NCBI RefSeq assembly: GCF_963675165.1
Contig: NC_087377.1
Location: 17,815,018-17,879,017 of the forward strand
Source of the DNA: Halichondria panicea
Taxonomy: Eukaryota > Porifera > Demospongiae > Suberitida > Halichondriidae
Length of the DNA stretch: 64,000 bases
Direction: 5' to 3'
How positions within the stretch are numbered: position 1 is the stretch's first letter; every line of letters begins with the position of its first letter. Under the pieces are notes generated by a model, which was not told the DNA's origin, did no database searches, and saw only the letters and a list, made by a program, of their open reading frames with translations. Below, one piece after another: positions 31,017 through 42,300 of this stretch. A program made the translations under genes and the position numbers.

Positions 31017-33002
31017 GTTTGTTTGTTTGTTTGTTTGTGATGGGGTTTTCTACTCACCTGGATGCCATAGCGCTGCGTTTGCAGCATAGATAGCCTTCAC
31101 ACAACAATATCTTGATTTAAATAGTGGCAGATTTTGATGTTAAAGTTTCTTTGTCGAATAAAAGCGAGCAAAAGCTAAACTTGCCCGTTGGCAGCTGCTA
31201 ACTACACGCGGCCTTTATTCGAGATACCCTATGTTACATTGTGATTTTTCCACATGGGTTACTTACAGCTGACGTGATCCTGTACCAGAAACAATGGAAC
31301 AGGGTCACTAAAGTAGAAAGCTAGAATTACTACCTCTGCTGACTAGGTATTTGCAGCTGAAGTGATCCCGTAACATGAATAAGGGCCAAGAAAGTAGAAT
31401 TGTGACTAGTTGTTGTTGACTGACTCTGGATCCTATACTCTAGCCTGGAAGGAGCCATACTTCTCTTAGTCTAAGACTCCAGGCTTCTTTGCTGTGATCC
31501 CAGTCCACAGTGCATGTCTCATGTGACATACTCAATGTTTCAGCATCCCTACAGTCTGGTTTAGTTTTATTGCTCTTGAGTTGCTGTGCTAGTCATACAT
31601 GCTACATGCACTGCATTATCACTCTTCTGGTTTCTTTATTATCATGTCACCAGCCGAGGGTTTGCACTTTAGTGCTCTAGTTTGTTTGTTTGTTTGTTTG
31701 TTTGTTTGTGACAGGTGAATCTACTCACCTGGATGCCACAGCACTGCGTTTACAGCATGGATAGCCTTCATACAACAAGTTATTAATTTTAATAGTGGCA
31801 GAATTTCATGTTAAATCTTCGTTGTCAAATAAAAACGAGCAAAAGCTAAGAAGCTTGTGACTGGGTCTGCTTACCTGGATGCTCTAGCACTGCGTTTACA
31901 GCATGGGTAGCCTCCACACAACAAGTCAGTACTTCTAATAGTGGCAGCTTTCGGTGTTAAAGCTTTGTTGTCTAATAAAAGCGAGCAAAATGTAGCTTGA
32001 ACAGAACTTGCACATGCGTTACTTATAACTGAACTGATCCTGTACCAGGTCCAGAAACAATGGAACAGGGTCACTAAAGTAGAAAGCTGTATATACCAGG
32101 AACAATATTGGAACAGGGTCACTAAAGCAGAAAGCTTGCTTTAGCTGACTGGGATCCATGCAGGACCTGGAGCCATACTTCTCTGAGACTCCATGCTTCT
32201 TTGCTGTGATCCTAATCCACAGTGCATATATTTATAGTACTACTACCTGTTCTTAAATGTTTCAGCATGCCTCCAGTCTGGTTTAGTTTTATTGCTCCTG
32301 AGTTGCTGTGCAAGTCATGCATGATGATGATAACAACATCACTATATGCACTGCATTATATCAGTCTTCTGGTTTCTTTATAATCATGTCACCAGCCGAG
32401 GGTTTGCACTTTAGTGCTCTAGTTTGTTTGTTTGTTTGTTTGTTTGTAACGAGTATATCTACTCACCTGGATGCCATAGCACTGCGTTTGCAGCATAGGT
32501 AGTCTTCACACAACAATATCTTGGTTTAAATAGTGGCAGATTTTGATGTTAAAGCTTCTTTGTCGAGTAAAAGCGAGCAAAAGCTAAGAAGCTTAAACTT
32601 GCCACGTGGCCTTGAGTCAAGGTACGGGATCACTTCAGCTAAAAATATCTAGTCAAGGCTTGATTATGTATTTTCAGCTGAAGTGATCCCGTACCAGGAA
32701 CAATTGAATACGGTCAAGAAAAAGTAGAATTGTGTGACTAAGGTTGTTGACTGACTCTGGATCCTATACGTACTCCAGCCTGGAAGGAGCCATACTTCTC
32801 TTAGTCTAAGACTCCAGGCTTCTTTGCTGTGATCCCAGTCCATGTGCACATTGTTACTTTAGTTTTGAGTTTAGTTTTATTGCTCCTGAGTTGCTGTGCA
32901 AGTCATACATGATAACAACATCACTATATGCACTGCATTATATTTCTGGTTGCTTTTTAATCATGTCACCAGCCGAGGGTTTGCACTTTAGTGCTCTAGT
33001 TT
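31017..33002. repeat. Tandem array of three ~600-750 bp units with (GTTT)n boundaries
   Basis: Units begin at (GTTT)n tracts near 31017, 31680 and 32424, each followed by ACTCACCTGGATGCCA(T/C)AGC, and end at CCAGCCGAGGGTTTGCACTT (about 31650, 32393, 32970). Shared internal landmarks are TGATCC(C/T)GTACCAG, CTCCAGGCTTCTTTGCTGTG and GTCTGGTTTAGTTTTATTGC. The middle unit contains an extra partial repeat from about 31858. The third has a small hairpin (GGTACGGGATCACTTCAGCT / AGCTGAAGTGATCCCGTACC, about 32621-32695). Satellite-like; no coding potential seen. Confidence 0.75.
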
Positions 33003-33591
33003 AACTGGCTCCCTTTTTTCATTGTTTTTCTTTATTGTTCACTGTTTTTAATTGCTGTCAGTTTTATGGTGTACAGGGTGGACAATGAGGATAGGCTCAA
33101 AGATAGACCTTTAGTCTTCAGACTTCACTATGCTAGGTATTAAAGCCATCGTCTATGATAATATCTCCAGACTTGCATAAAGTAATAAGTCTGCAATGCG
33201 TAGGCATCCTGTGGCTTTGTGTTGCCTGTCAGGCTTCGCCCATCTACTGAAAGCCCACGCATGCCACCGTCACGCGACTTAGCGCGTTCTTTCTTTCTTT
33301 GTTCCTCCAATTCTTACCGTATTTTATCTTATTGACCGTGACAAAGAACAGAAAAAAATAGGAGAGGCTGCGAAGGAGGCTAGGCTATTGTAGTCCTACC
33401 GCATTGCCTCTTTTTGTGATTCTTTTGTTAGCCTCTGTACTTAGACGCACACACCCTGTTTCTGTCTCACCATTCACTTCACTTTATGTTTGTGGACAAG
33501 AATTTAGAATTAGTAACTAAAATATAATTGTTTTTGTAGAGAACATGATACTCAATGCACAACTGCATGTTACATTATAAAGAGACAATAA
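33003..33591. other. Non-genic stretch
   Basis: AT-rich sequence with a CTTT run near 33290. It should include the 3' UTR of the minus-strand Kelch gene. Nothing else could be supported. Confidence 0.4.
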
Positions 33592-36500
33592 CTAATTAGC
33601 ACTTATAAAGAAGAAATCAACTGTGTTTATAAAAATAGATGGATCTGTCTGTCCTCCGGCTACAATGATCTCTCCACTAGGAAGTACTGAGCATGTGCAG
33701 TGGTATCGTGCAGTAGGCAGGTATCCCACTTTCACCCACCTCCTAGTGTCAGGCTGGTAGAGGTGGATCGATGAACTTGGATTGCCTCCGTCGTCCTCTC
33801 CACCAACGGATAATAGTGACCTCCCAATACTGAGAGGAGCTGACCACACGAGTGGTACTTCCTGTAAGGTCTGCCAGAGAGTGGGTGTGTCCAGGTTGGA
33901 AAGGGCTTTTGCAATGAGTTCACTGAGGTCGACATAGTGCGCGTGATCCCGCCCTCCCATTAGGTAGAGGGTGTTTCCTATGAGAGTTGATTTCAATACT
34001 GATTGTGGGTTAGGTAGTGACTGAGCAAGGTACCATTTTCTTGATGCCACGACCAACACCTCTACAGAGGAGGTACGTCCTTTATCATCACGCCCACCAG
34101 CTACAATTATGTGGTTGTTGAAGGAGACAGCTGTTGAGGAAGAACGAGCAATTTTCATTAGTGGGTACGGGTGAGTCCATTCTCCTGACTCAAACACTGC
34201 AAGCTGATTCGTACGGTTTTTGTTTCTTATATCAAATCCTCCCACCAGCACTAGTCGATTAGCGAGTGATATCATAGCGAAGTACTTGGCAGTGTACTCT
34301 GGGAGTTCGGTCCATTTATCTTGCTCAAGCTTCATCACTGTACACCTGTCACGATCATTGTCTGCATCACCTCCACCAACATACACCATGTAACTGATAA
34401 CAACACTCTGTACCGAGGTGCTCATCTTCATTGGCATGTCTTTTCCTCTTCTCCATTTCAGAGTGAGTGGAGATCTCAACTCTCTGGGAGGGGGACCCTG
34501 AATAATGAATGAGTGTAATTAGGATAGTGTCTACTAACAAGCGAGTAACAATGAAAGCACCAAAGGTGCTGATGCCTCGGTGGAGATGCCAAAGCTACAT
34601 AACATAAAGCTACTAATAGCTTTTATACACATAATTTTGCTGCATGCAAAAACTCTGAGAGTGGGTAATGATCGACCATGATTGTTGTTAAAAACGATCG
34701 ATGCCAAAAGTTCAAGTCTAAAATTAATGGCTGCATAATGCACCTATCAATGTCAAGCCCCACCCCTGACATACGGGCAGTATAGGGGATTGGGTGGGGA
34801 TTATACATTTTCAATTAATGAATGCCCAATAGGGTGGGGGTTCCTCATGTGCATAATCACCTATCAATCCCTTGTATATATGGCACTGGGGATTAACAGG
34901 GGACTTAGATTTTTTGTCAGCTAATCTAACACATGGCAACTTTATGATGCGCATGCGCAAACATTGGCCCTGCCCTCAAAATTGCTGAGAAAAATGTTGA
35001 TGCAAAAGCCCCTGTCTTGGGGGGAAAGTGAGTGCTAAAAGCAGTATAACCCCCTACTAATGCCCCTATACTGCCCGTATGTCAGGGGTGGGGCTTGACA
35101 TTGATAGGTGCATAATAGCAGAGCCTTGCAGCTCTCTTCTCACTCTTGCAGCTACCAATAGCTATAGCGTTCTAGTGCAGAGCTAACTACTAAGTAGAGT
35201 AGCAACACTCGGTAAACCAGTTTGGCTACGTGCTCTTCTGAAAAGGCTGCAATGGCATTCCAAGTAAGCAAAACTAGGCATAACTCGAGAACGAAGCATT
35301 ATTTTGCAAATCCACGAATTAAAATCCAAGTAAACATGACTAGAAGCCTATAGAAACTCTTACTTGCACCTTGATTCATCCTTGAGCAGCTGTAGCAGTC
35401 TACACAGACACACACACACAGACACAGACACACAAACACACTACCATATACCTCGCTTTCGCATGCGCACCGAGGCATAATAATTGCATGCACACTAAAT
35501 CACTTTCTCTAACAGAACGAGACACAAGCAACAATTTCTGCTATAACTACATAATTATAAGCACACTCAAACGGATGTGTATTTAGCGGCTTAACACATG
35601 AGACAGCATCCATGCATGTTAAGGTACAATATTGTTGCTGTGGGAATCTCATTATCACACTACATGTACGCACCTTCTTGACTGGTTGAGTGCCCTTTGA
35701 CTTGCTCTTTGTTGCCTCCACTGTGTCAGAGTCGCTTGTCAGTGAAGCATCTAAAGTAAAAGTTAAATCTTCAATAAGGAACTTTTTCCAAACAAAATGT
35801 CGGAGTCGTAGACTCCCAAATTATTTGCAGTAAATGTACAACACATGTATTTAATTAACTCACAGATGTCCCTGGCAGATGGTCTCTTCCCCATGTCTTC
35901 TTGCAAGCAACTGTCGATAAGCTTCCTCAACCTGTGTGTGTGAGGGATCTGAGAAACATAGAATGATCGATCTTCCACAGATTTGACCGTCTTCAGCTTG
36001 CGAACAATCTGTACCATAATCACCCCAAGGGAAAAAACATCGACGCTATTATCGTAATTCTCCTTGTCCAATCGAATAGCCTCGAGAGGTAGATACCCCA
36101 TACGGTGACTAACGGCCGTGAGGGTGTGGCTAAACTTGGAGGGATCGTATAGCCGTGACATACCAAAGTCGGAAATTTTTGCGATAGGCACTGGCTGTGT
36201 TAGCTTTAGCAAGACGTTATCGCCACAGAGGTCACGGTGGATAATCTGCTTGCTGTGAATGTAGGCCAGACCACAAGCCATGTCTTTGATGAGGCTAATT
36301 TCACATTCGCTAGTGAGGGACTCTTCATCAAGGCCAGAGAAATAGGATCTCAGATTGCAATCCATCAGCTCAACAACGAGGATTGTACCACCTGATTTGG
36401 GGTGCTTAGCAGTCGCCAAAAACTGAACAACGTTTGGGTGATGGAACGACTTGAGAAAATCACTCTCACGATCAATTGCATCGCTAGCTTCTTCGTTTTT

Positions 36501-37068
36501 ACCGACTGGAATACTTGCCTGCATCTCCATAGCAATGTGATGTAGAAGTTTGATAGCACAAAGATTACCCTTGAAGCTGCCTTTGAAGACTGCTCCAAAT
36601 GCACCACTACCGAGTCGTTCGTCTAAGAAAACAGTTAGATCATCGTTGATCTTCTGGCGGTTTTCGTCAACTAAAGAATAGTGTGTGCATGAGGGTTGAA
36701 AGATAACGTATTAACATGTATAATCATGTATTAATGTGCCATTGGTACTTACTTTGTAATTTTATTCTTTTAGGATTGCTTGCACAAGGATGATCTTTCT
36801 CGATGGTCCTGGCTATGTGAGCTTCACCCACGATGGGACTTGACAAAGCTTTGACAACATCTTCCCAGCTTCTCTCACCACCTTTCAGCCATTCTTTCAA
36901 ACCCTCACGATAGCACTCATCAGGATTATCTCGCCATTTCGTACCAATGCTGTCAATGGTATCCGAGGGTATTTTAAGAACTAGCAAGAAGTTTCTCCAC
37001 TTGGTTCGAGCATCAAATGTAGCTATGTATAGATCTCCTAGATCTGCTATTGTGAGATAGTCAGACAT
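33592..37068 (-). CDS. Death domain - protein kinase - Kelch repeat fusion protein
   Basis: Complete 4-exon gene, 701 aa: complement(33592-34497, 35674-35750, 35864-36670, 36753-37068). Exon 1 is a Death-like domain (about 1-90; LKIPSDTIDSIG, CYREGLKEWLKGG, SWEDVVKAL). Exon 2 is a kinase domain (about 115-374) with glycine loop GSGAFGAVFKG, AIK lysine, HRDLCGDN catalytic loop, DFG, and PLEA in place of the usual APE. HRDLCGDN fits neither a classical Tyr (HRDLAARN) nor Ser/Thr (HRDLKPEN) pattern; a TKL-like kinase is likely. Exon 3 is a short charged linker and exon 4 holds five or six Kelch repeats (YVGGG, LVGGF, VAGGR, LMGGR, SVGGE, VAGGQ) ending at TAG 33592-33594. Death plus kinase recalls IRAK/Pelle; the Kelch tail is extra. 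Reading through the 35751-35863 intron would give a Kelch-less kinase with a stop at 35763. No signal peptide or TM, so cytoplasmic. Confidence 0.85.
34739..35112. mobile_element. 374-bp MITE with long terminal inverted repeats in the kinase-Kelch intron
   Basis: Left end TGCACCTATCAATGTCAAGC and about 30 more bases are mirrored at the right end (GCTTGACATTGATAGGTGCA). TAA occurs on both sides (34736-34738 and 35113-35115), a 3-bp target duplication typical of PIF/Harbinger-type elements. Inserted in the 1.18-kb intron between the linker and Kelch exons. Confidence 0.75.
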
Positions 37069-37110
37069 CTTCTCTGTAGAGTGTGGAATAAAATAAACAA
37101 TGAAAGTACC

Positions 37111-37319
37111 TAGCCTCGAGACCAGCCGTTCGTTATCTGAAAGAACGCCTGGTCAGCGTTTTATAGCATCATAATGATATTCATGGGTAATACACCTTGG
37201 GCGGACCTTTGCGGGCAATTACCGGTACGGTCCAAGAAATTCCTGGACCATAGGACAAGTGCTACATTGGAACTTGACCAGGCGTTCTTTCAGATAACGA
37301 ACGGCTGGTCTCGAGGCTA
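37111..37319. mobile_element. 209-bp MITE, TAGCCTCGA family, next to the kinase gene start
   Basis: Arms TAGCCTCGAGACCAGCCGTT and AACGGCTGGTCTCGAGGCTA are inverted and extend through AACGCCTGGTC. Flanks GAAAGTACC and GAAAGTACA (37102-37110, 37320-37328) match at eight of nine bases. It begins 42 bases upstream of the Death-kinase-Kelch ATG, so it may lie in or near its promoter. Confidence 0.75.
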
Positions 37320-38215
37320 GAAAGTACATGTAATTATGTATAAATAATTGGTGTGTGCAAATTATATCATCAAAACCATGTACCGTAGATCCAGGGCCGG
37401 CGGAACCGGTCAGGTTGGTCAGGCCAAAACCTGACCACTTTTCTTGCGTTCACTTATTTATTTGGTAACGGTCGTTAACATTAAAAATGAAAAATTAATC
37501 AGTTTGGTAATAATCGTTACTCAACGGTGCTGGTAATAGCTAGATACTGTCCTTTTCAAGATACAGGGATTTGAGGAGTTCTTGCAACTATAATGTCGAG
37601 AGCGGAAGTACCTGATCTGGTGTTGTGTTGCTGCTTGCTGTGACTCTGTGACTCTGTGGTGACTCTGTGGTGACTCTGCGGTGACTGACTCGGTGGTGAC
37701 TCTGCCTGTGCCTGTTGTGCTGTACTGTCTTCTCCGTGAGGCTGCAGGTTGGCCAGCTGGCTGACCCAAATCTGGGGTCTCTGCTAGACTTCACTTCCCT
37801 AGTATATCTCTCTGCTATTCTATTCTCTTTGATTCTAGATTCTAGATTCTGTGTATGAGGGTCTGTTCAGGGACCTGCTAATAAGAACCTGGAATTTGGC
37901 TCTACACTATTAAAGATATACTCTATGATATACTCCTGTGATCAGTAACTATATGTTGTATGGTATCCGTAGTATTGGTATTTGGTTCTAATTGTTGTAT
38001 AATTTCATCGCGGTCGTGCCTGTTGTGTGTCTATCCTGTTTGTTTGTCGTGTTTGAGATTATTGTGTGTTTTAATCGTGTGTCTTATACGTGCGGTATTG
38101 GGATTTGGTTGGAGTTGGCCATTACTAAGGCTTTGCTTTGTAGACCAGTGGGTTAAATTTTTGAAGTATTGTCAGACGCCTGCGTTTTCGTTATTGGTAA
38201 TCAGCAATCGCCATA
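37320..38215. other. Spacer and probable LINE 5' UTR
   Basis: Includes a short tandem repeat with the core GTGACTCTGTG (about 37635-37715) and GATTCTAGATTCTAGATTCT near 37831. The retrotransposon 5' end lies somewhere here but no target duplication could be identified, so the boundary is not fixed. Confidence 0.4.
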
Positions 38216-39310
38216 ATGGAGACTAAAACGAGGAAATCAAACCGAAACGCATCATCCAACTCTCAACCCCAAGGTGTGGCCTGTAAGTCTAAACAGACCA
38301 AATCCTCTGCCGGTGCAAGTTCCAAAAAGAAACCTATGATTTCGACTGGGAGACCCTCAGTCCCTCCCTCTCTTGAAACTCAGCAGATGGTAAATTGCAG
38401 CTGTGGTTCTACTGTGGAGGAGGGGAGTCTTATGGTGGAATGCGAGGCCTGTCTCAAATGGTCCCACTCACAATGTGTCGGTCTCTCGGAAGCAGATGCC
38501 ACCTCCGTTTGTTTCCGCTGCCACATATGCTCTACTGATACCTCCCCTATCAGCTCTACTGACACCTCCCCTATCAGCAATGCTCACATTTCGTCGCTCA
38601 TGTCAGCAATAGCTGATCTCTCGAACAAGATTTCCAATATGGAAACCTCTCACGGGTTAGAGCTCAAGGCAATCAAGCTTCATGTCATATCGCTGGAGGA
38701 ATCTAATAACAGGCTTGTACAGGAACTCTCTGCCTTAAAAAAAATCGTTGTCCCCAAAAATCACTTGCCTCGCTCCACAAAGCCTCCCAATGGTGGCGCT
38801 GGGCAGCAAGTAAATGGAAGAGCTTCTTCTCAGTTAAGAGGTCCTTCATCATTCAGGATTGTATGGGGGACTAAATTCTCTTGCCCGACTGACTTTGTCA
38901 AAGACGCAGTCCTCTCTCTCCTCCCGGCAGACACTGATATGTCGGTCTCTATAAAAAAGAGCATCAAATTGAATAGTGCAGGGAAAAAGAAATGGTGGCT
39001 CACCATACTAGCGCCTCCTGAGTGTCTTTCGGTAATCGATGAGAAATGGGACTCACTGTCATGCCCCTCACACTGGCGGCTTCTCTCCAGGCTCTCTGAT
39101 CTAGGGCCGCCTTCAGGGAATCCACCCCTCTTAGGGGGAGATGTCCCCAATGAACCAGATGGTCCTCCCTCCCAGAATTCTATCTCTAACCCTCTCGTGC
39201 CTTCGGAAGACAATCCTTTGTCTACTCATGCCACCCCCCAGGATAATCTTTTTTTAGAGGGCAGAGAGCAGTCCACTCCCCCCAACTCAGAGCTGGAGGG
39301 GGTGGACTAA
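38216..39310 (+). CDS. LINE ORF1 protein with PHD-type zinc finger and coiled coil
   Basis: 364 aa from ATG 38216. A basic, Ser-rich N-terminus is followed by a zinc finger of PHD type at about residues 60-106 (CSCGSTVEEGSLMVECEACL, then WSHSQCVG and CFRCHIC). A predicted coiled coil follows (about 120-175; ISSLMSAIADLSNKISNMET). A Pro-rich acidic tail ends at TAA beside ORF2. Role by analogy with CR1-like ORF1: RNA or nucleic-acid chaperone. No esterase domain was seen, unlike some CR1 ORF1 proteins. Confidence 0.8.
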   Translation: METKTRKSNRNASSNSQPQGVACKSKQTKSSAGASSKKKPMISTGRPSVPPSLETQQMVNCSCGSTVEEGSLMVECEACLKWSHSQCVGLSEADATSVCFRCHICSTDTSPISSTDTSPISNAHISSLMSAIADLSNKISNMETSHGLELKAIKLHVISLEESNNRLVQELSALKKIVVPKNHLPRSTKPPNGGAGQQVNGRASSQLRGPSSFRIVWGTKFSCPTDFVKDAVLSLLPADTDMSVSIKKSIKLNSAGKKKWWLTILAPPECLSVIDEKWDSLSCPSHWRLLSRLSDLGPPSGNPPLLGGDVPNEPDGPPSQNSISNPLVPSEDNPLSTHATPQDNLFLEGREQSTPPNSELEGVD

Positions 39311-39324
39311 ACCCTAGTCACAAC

Positions 39325-42300
39325 ATGCACACCACTCCATGTAATCAAGTAACCTCAATTCTAAATGTATGCTGCCTTAATATCAGAGGCTTCAAATCAA
39401 ATTCTGATTATCTACGCACTCTATTAATGTCACATGATCTTCTCGCAATATCAGAACACTGGCTTCATGATTACGATTTACATCTGCTCTCATCCTTTTC
39501 AGACAACTTCCTGTGCTTCTCTTCAACCTCCCCCTCTCGGGAAGACCCAGTCTGGTGTCGTCCTAACTTTCTAAGAGGACAGGGCGGTGTGGCTATCCTC
39601 TTCAAGAAATCACTCCAGAACCTCGTCAAAAAACTAGACACATCCCTCTCACACCGTGTAGTGGGGCTGCAATTAAGAACACTCCCTCTCCCTATCTGCT
39701 TCCTAGGTGTCTATCTCCCCTCAAGATCGGGCTGCACGGATACCTTCAGGGAATGCCTTGACTACATTGACTCTCTGATTAATTTACTCGGCTACGACAA
39801 TGAGGTAATAATTCTCGGTGACATCAATGCGGACCCTGGCATCTTTGGGGATCCGAATGAACAGGGCAGGATCCTTCGTCAATACCTCTCTCGCTGGAAT
39901 TTCACCTCTGTCCACTTGTACCTCGGCTCCTCTACTCACTCCCACACATATATCAGCGAGGCTCATAACAGCGAGTCAACCATTGACCATATCCTATGCC
40001 ACTCCCGCTTCTTAGATGCTTTCACCTCCGCTAAAGTTTTGGATGAGTGCCCCTTGAATACCTCTGACCACCTTCCAATCTCGGCTACCATCCAAATCAC
40101 CCTTGCTGCAGCTCCCTCTCTCATGACCACTTCCTCCTCAACTCCCCGTGTGAATTGGTCGAAGCTCTCTAGTTCTGAAATAGAGGAGAGATACACTTCA
40201 CCCCTTGAGACAGCAGTCAATAGTTGGTCATTCCCTCTTGCTCCGGGCTGCTCCTCTCACATTGACTCTTCGATCTCTAACCTGATTCGCTTAATGAATA
40301 ACACGGCATTAAAGGGCCTCCCCCTGAAGAAATACAAAAAACACATTATTCCAGGTTGGTCTATGTACCTCAAATCTGCCCACTCTGAGTCGAAATCAGC
40401 ATTTCGTCACTGGAAATCTGCTGGTAAACCAATGGCCCCGGCAAATCCCCTCAAAGAAATCTATAAGTCAAAGAAATGCCACTTCAGGAAATTGCTCCGC
40501 CAGCATCGTCACTCGCTCAAAGAGCAATATTTACTAAACTTAGACCTGGCCAATAAAGATTCTAAGAAGCTTTTCAGAGAAATCAAAAGATTCTACGCTC
40601 CCTCCACCTCAACTTCCCCTGGCACCATTGTATATAATGATGTTTCGTATTCTGGTGACACCCTCTTAGAAGGCTGGGCCAATTACTTTGAAACACTTGG
40701 TACCCCCTGTCATAGCCCACTATTTGACTCCGACAACCTGCAAAGTGTAAACAATAGGTTTCGTGACCTCCTTGATTCCACCCAGGGTGGAGATATCTTA
40801 CTCACCCAATCTGACATTGCCAACGCTATAGATACTCTCAAACGTGAGAAAGCACCTGGTCCTGATGGCATTGAAACAGAACACTTGTGCTTCTCTGGTC
40901 CGGCAGTTCAGCTTCAGTTGTGCAGAATCTTTAACGCTATGCTTGCTTCCTGCTACATCCCTGATCTGCTTACCCTTGGTCTAGTCATCGCTATTCCAAA
41001 AGGTGCTGACAAGGATCTCAAGAACCCCTCAAATTATAGAGGAATCTCTCTCCTATCTAATGTTGGGAAACTTTTTGAGAAACTTCTTTTAGAGAAGATA
41101 CTGCACCAAGGAGTATCTCTCAGCCCTCTTCAGGGAGGTTTCAGACCTGGTTACAGCTCAATTCACACGTCCTTCATATTTCAAGAAACGGTTCAATCTC
41201 TCAGGGAGTGTGGCAAGAAAGCCTTTGTCGCATTTCTTGATGTGAAGAAGGCCTTTGACACGGTATGGCATAAAGGCCTTTTTGTGAAACTTCAAGAAAA
41301 GGGTATACACCCTAGAATTTGGCACATTCTGGTCCACTGGTACTCTCGTCTGTCGTCCTGCTTTCTTCTCAAAGGGTCTCGCTCAAGAATCTTCCCTATC
41401 TCCCAAGGAGTTCGTCAGGGTGCTATCCTGTCTCCGCTTCTCTACTCAGTTTTTGTTGATGATCTGCTTGCCCAACTACATGACTGTGGCCTAGGTGCAA
41501 TGGTTGGCTCGGTCCACTGTCCCTCCCCAATGTATGCAGACGATCTTGCTCTCATTGCGGACTCACCAGAAGGGTTACAGAAGCTTCTTAATATCGTCTC
41601 TCATTATACGAGTACATGGCGCTATGAAATTAACTCCTCCAAGTCGGCAGTCATGGTATTTGGTGAATCAACAAGATCACGTACCTCTGGACGCCAGTCC
41701 CGTTCCTTCTCTGTTTGTTCGGAAATTATCCAGGAGGTAGATAGTTACAAACACCTTGGTGTCCTTCGCTTAGTGTCTTCTTCTGGCTCCCTCAGAATCT
41801 CGGGACGCTGCTCTGCGGGTAGGAGTGCCTTCTTTGCCCTGAATTCTGTGGGCGCGAGGTTCGGCTGCCTCCACCCAATCACCTCTCACAAGCTTTATTC
41901 CTCACTCTGCCTTCCAATTATGCTCTATGGATCAGAACTCTGGTCCCTAACAAAGAGCGATCTCAACATGTTGGAGAGAACTCACAGGAAACTACTTCGC
42001 ACAATTCAAGGCCTGCCTACAAGATGTCCGTCACTCGCCCTCACCAGCCTTATTGGCTCGTTGGAGATCTCGGCATTGGTGGACTGCAGACAGCTCTGTT
42101 TTATTAACTCTATCGGATGCATGTCTTCAGAAGATCTCCCGAAAAAGATTATGGTAGAAAGACTTCTCGCCGACTCTCCATCAGGTCTCTTAAAAACATG
42201 GTCCACACTAGTCTTATCTCGTTGCTACCCTTCACTCTCGTCTATGATCTCAAACGGGAAAAACAAAGGGTCTTTTAAGACTGCTGCAAAGAAATCTGCA

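Noticed and set aside
37521-37794. Minus-strand ORFs rich in Ser, Gln and Arg
   Set aside because: They arise from a short GTGACTCTG tandem repeat in the probable LINE 5' region; no conserved features.
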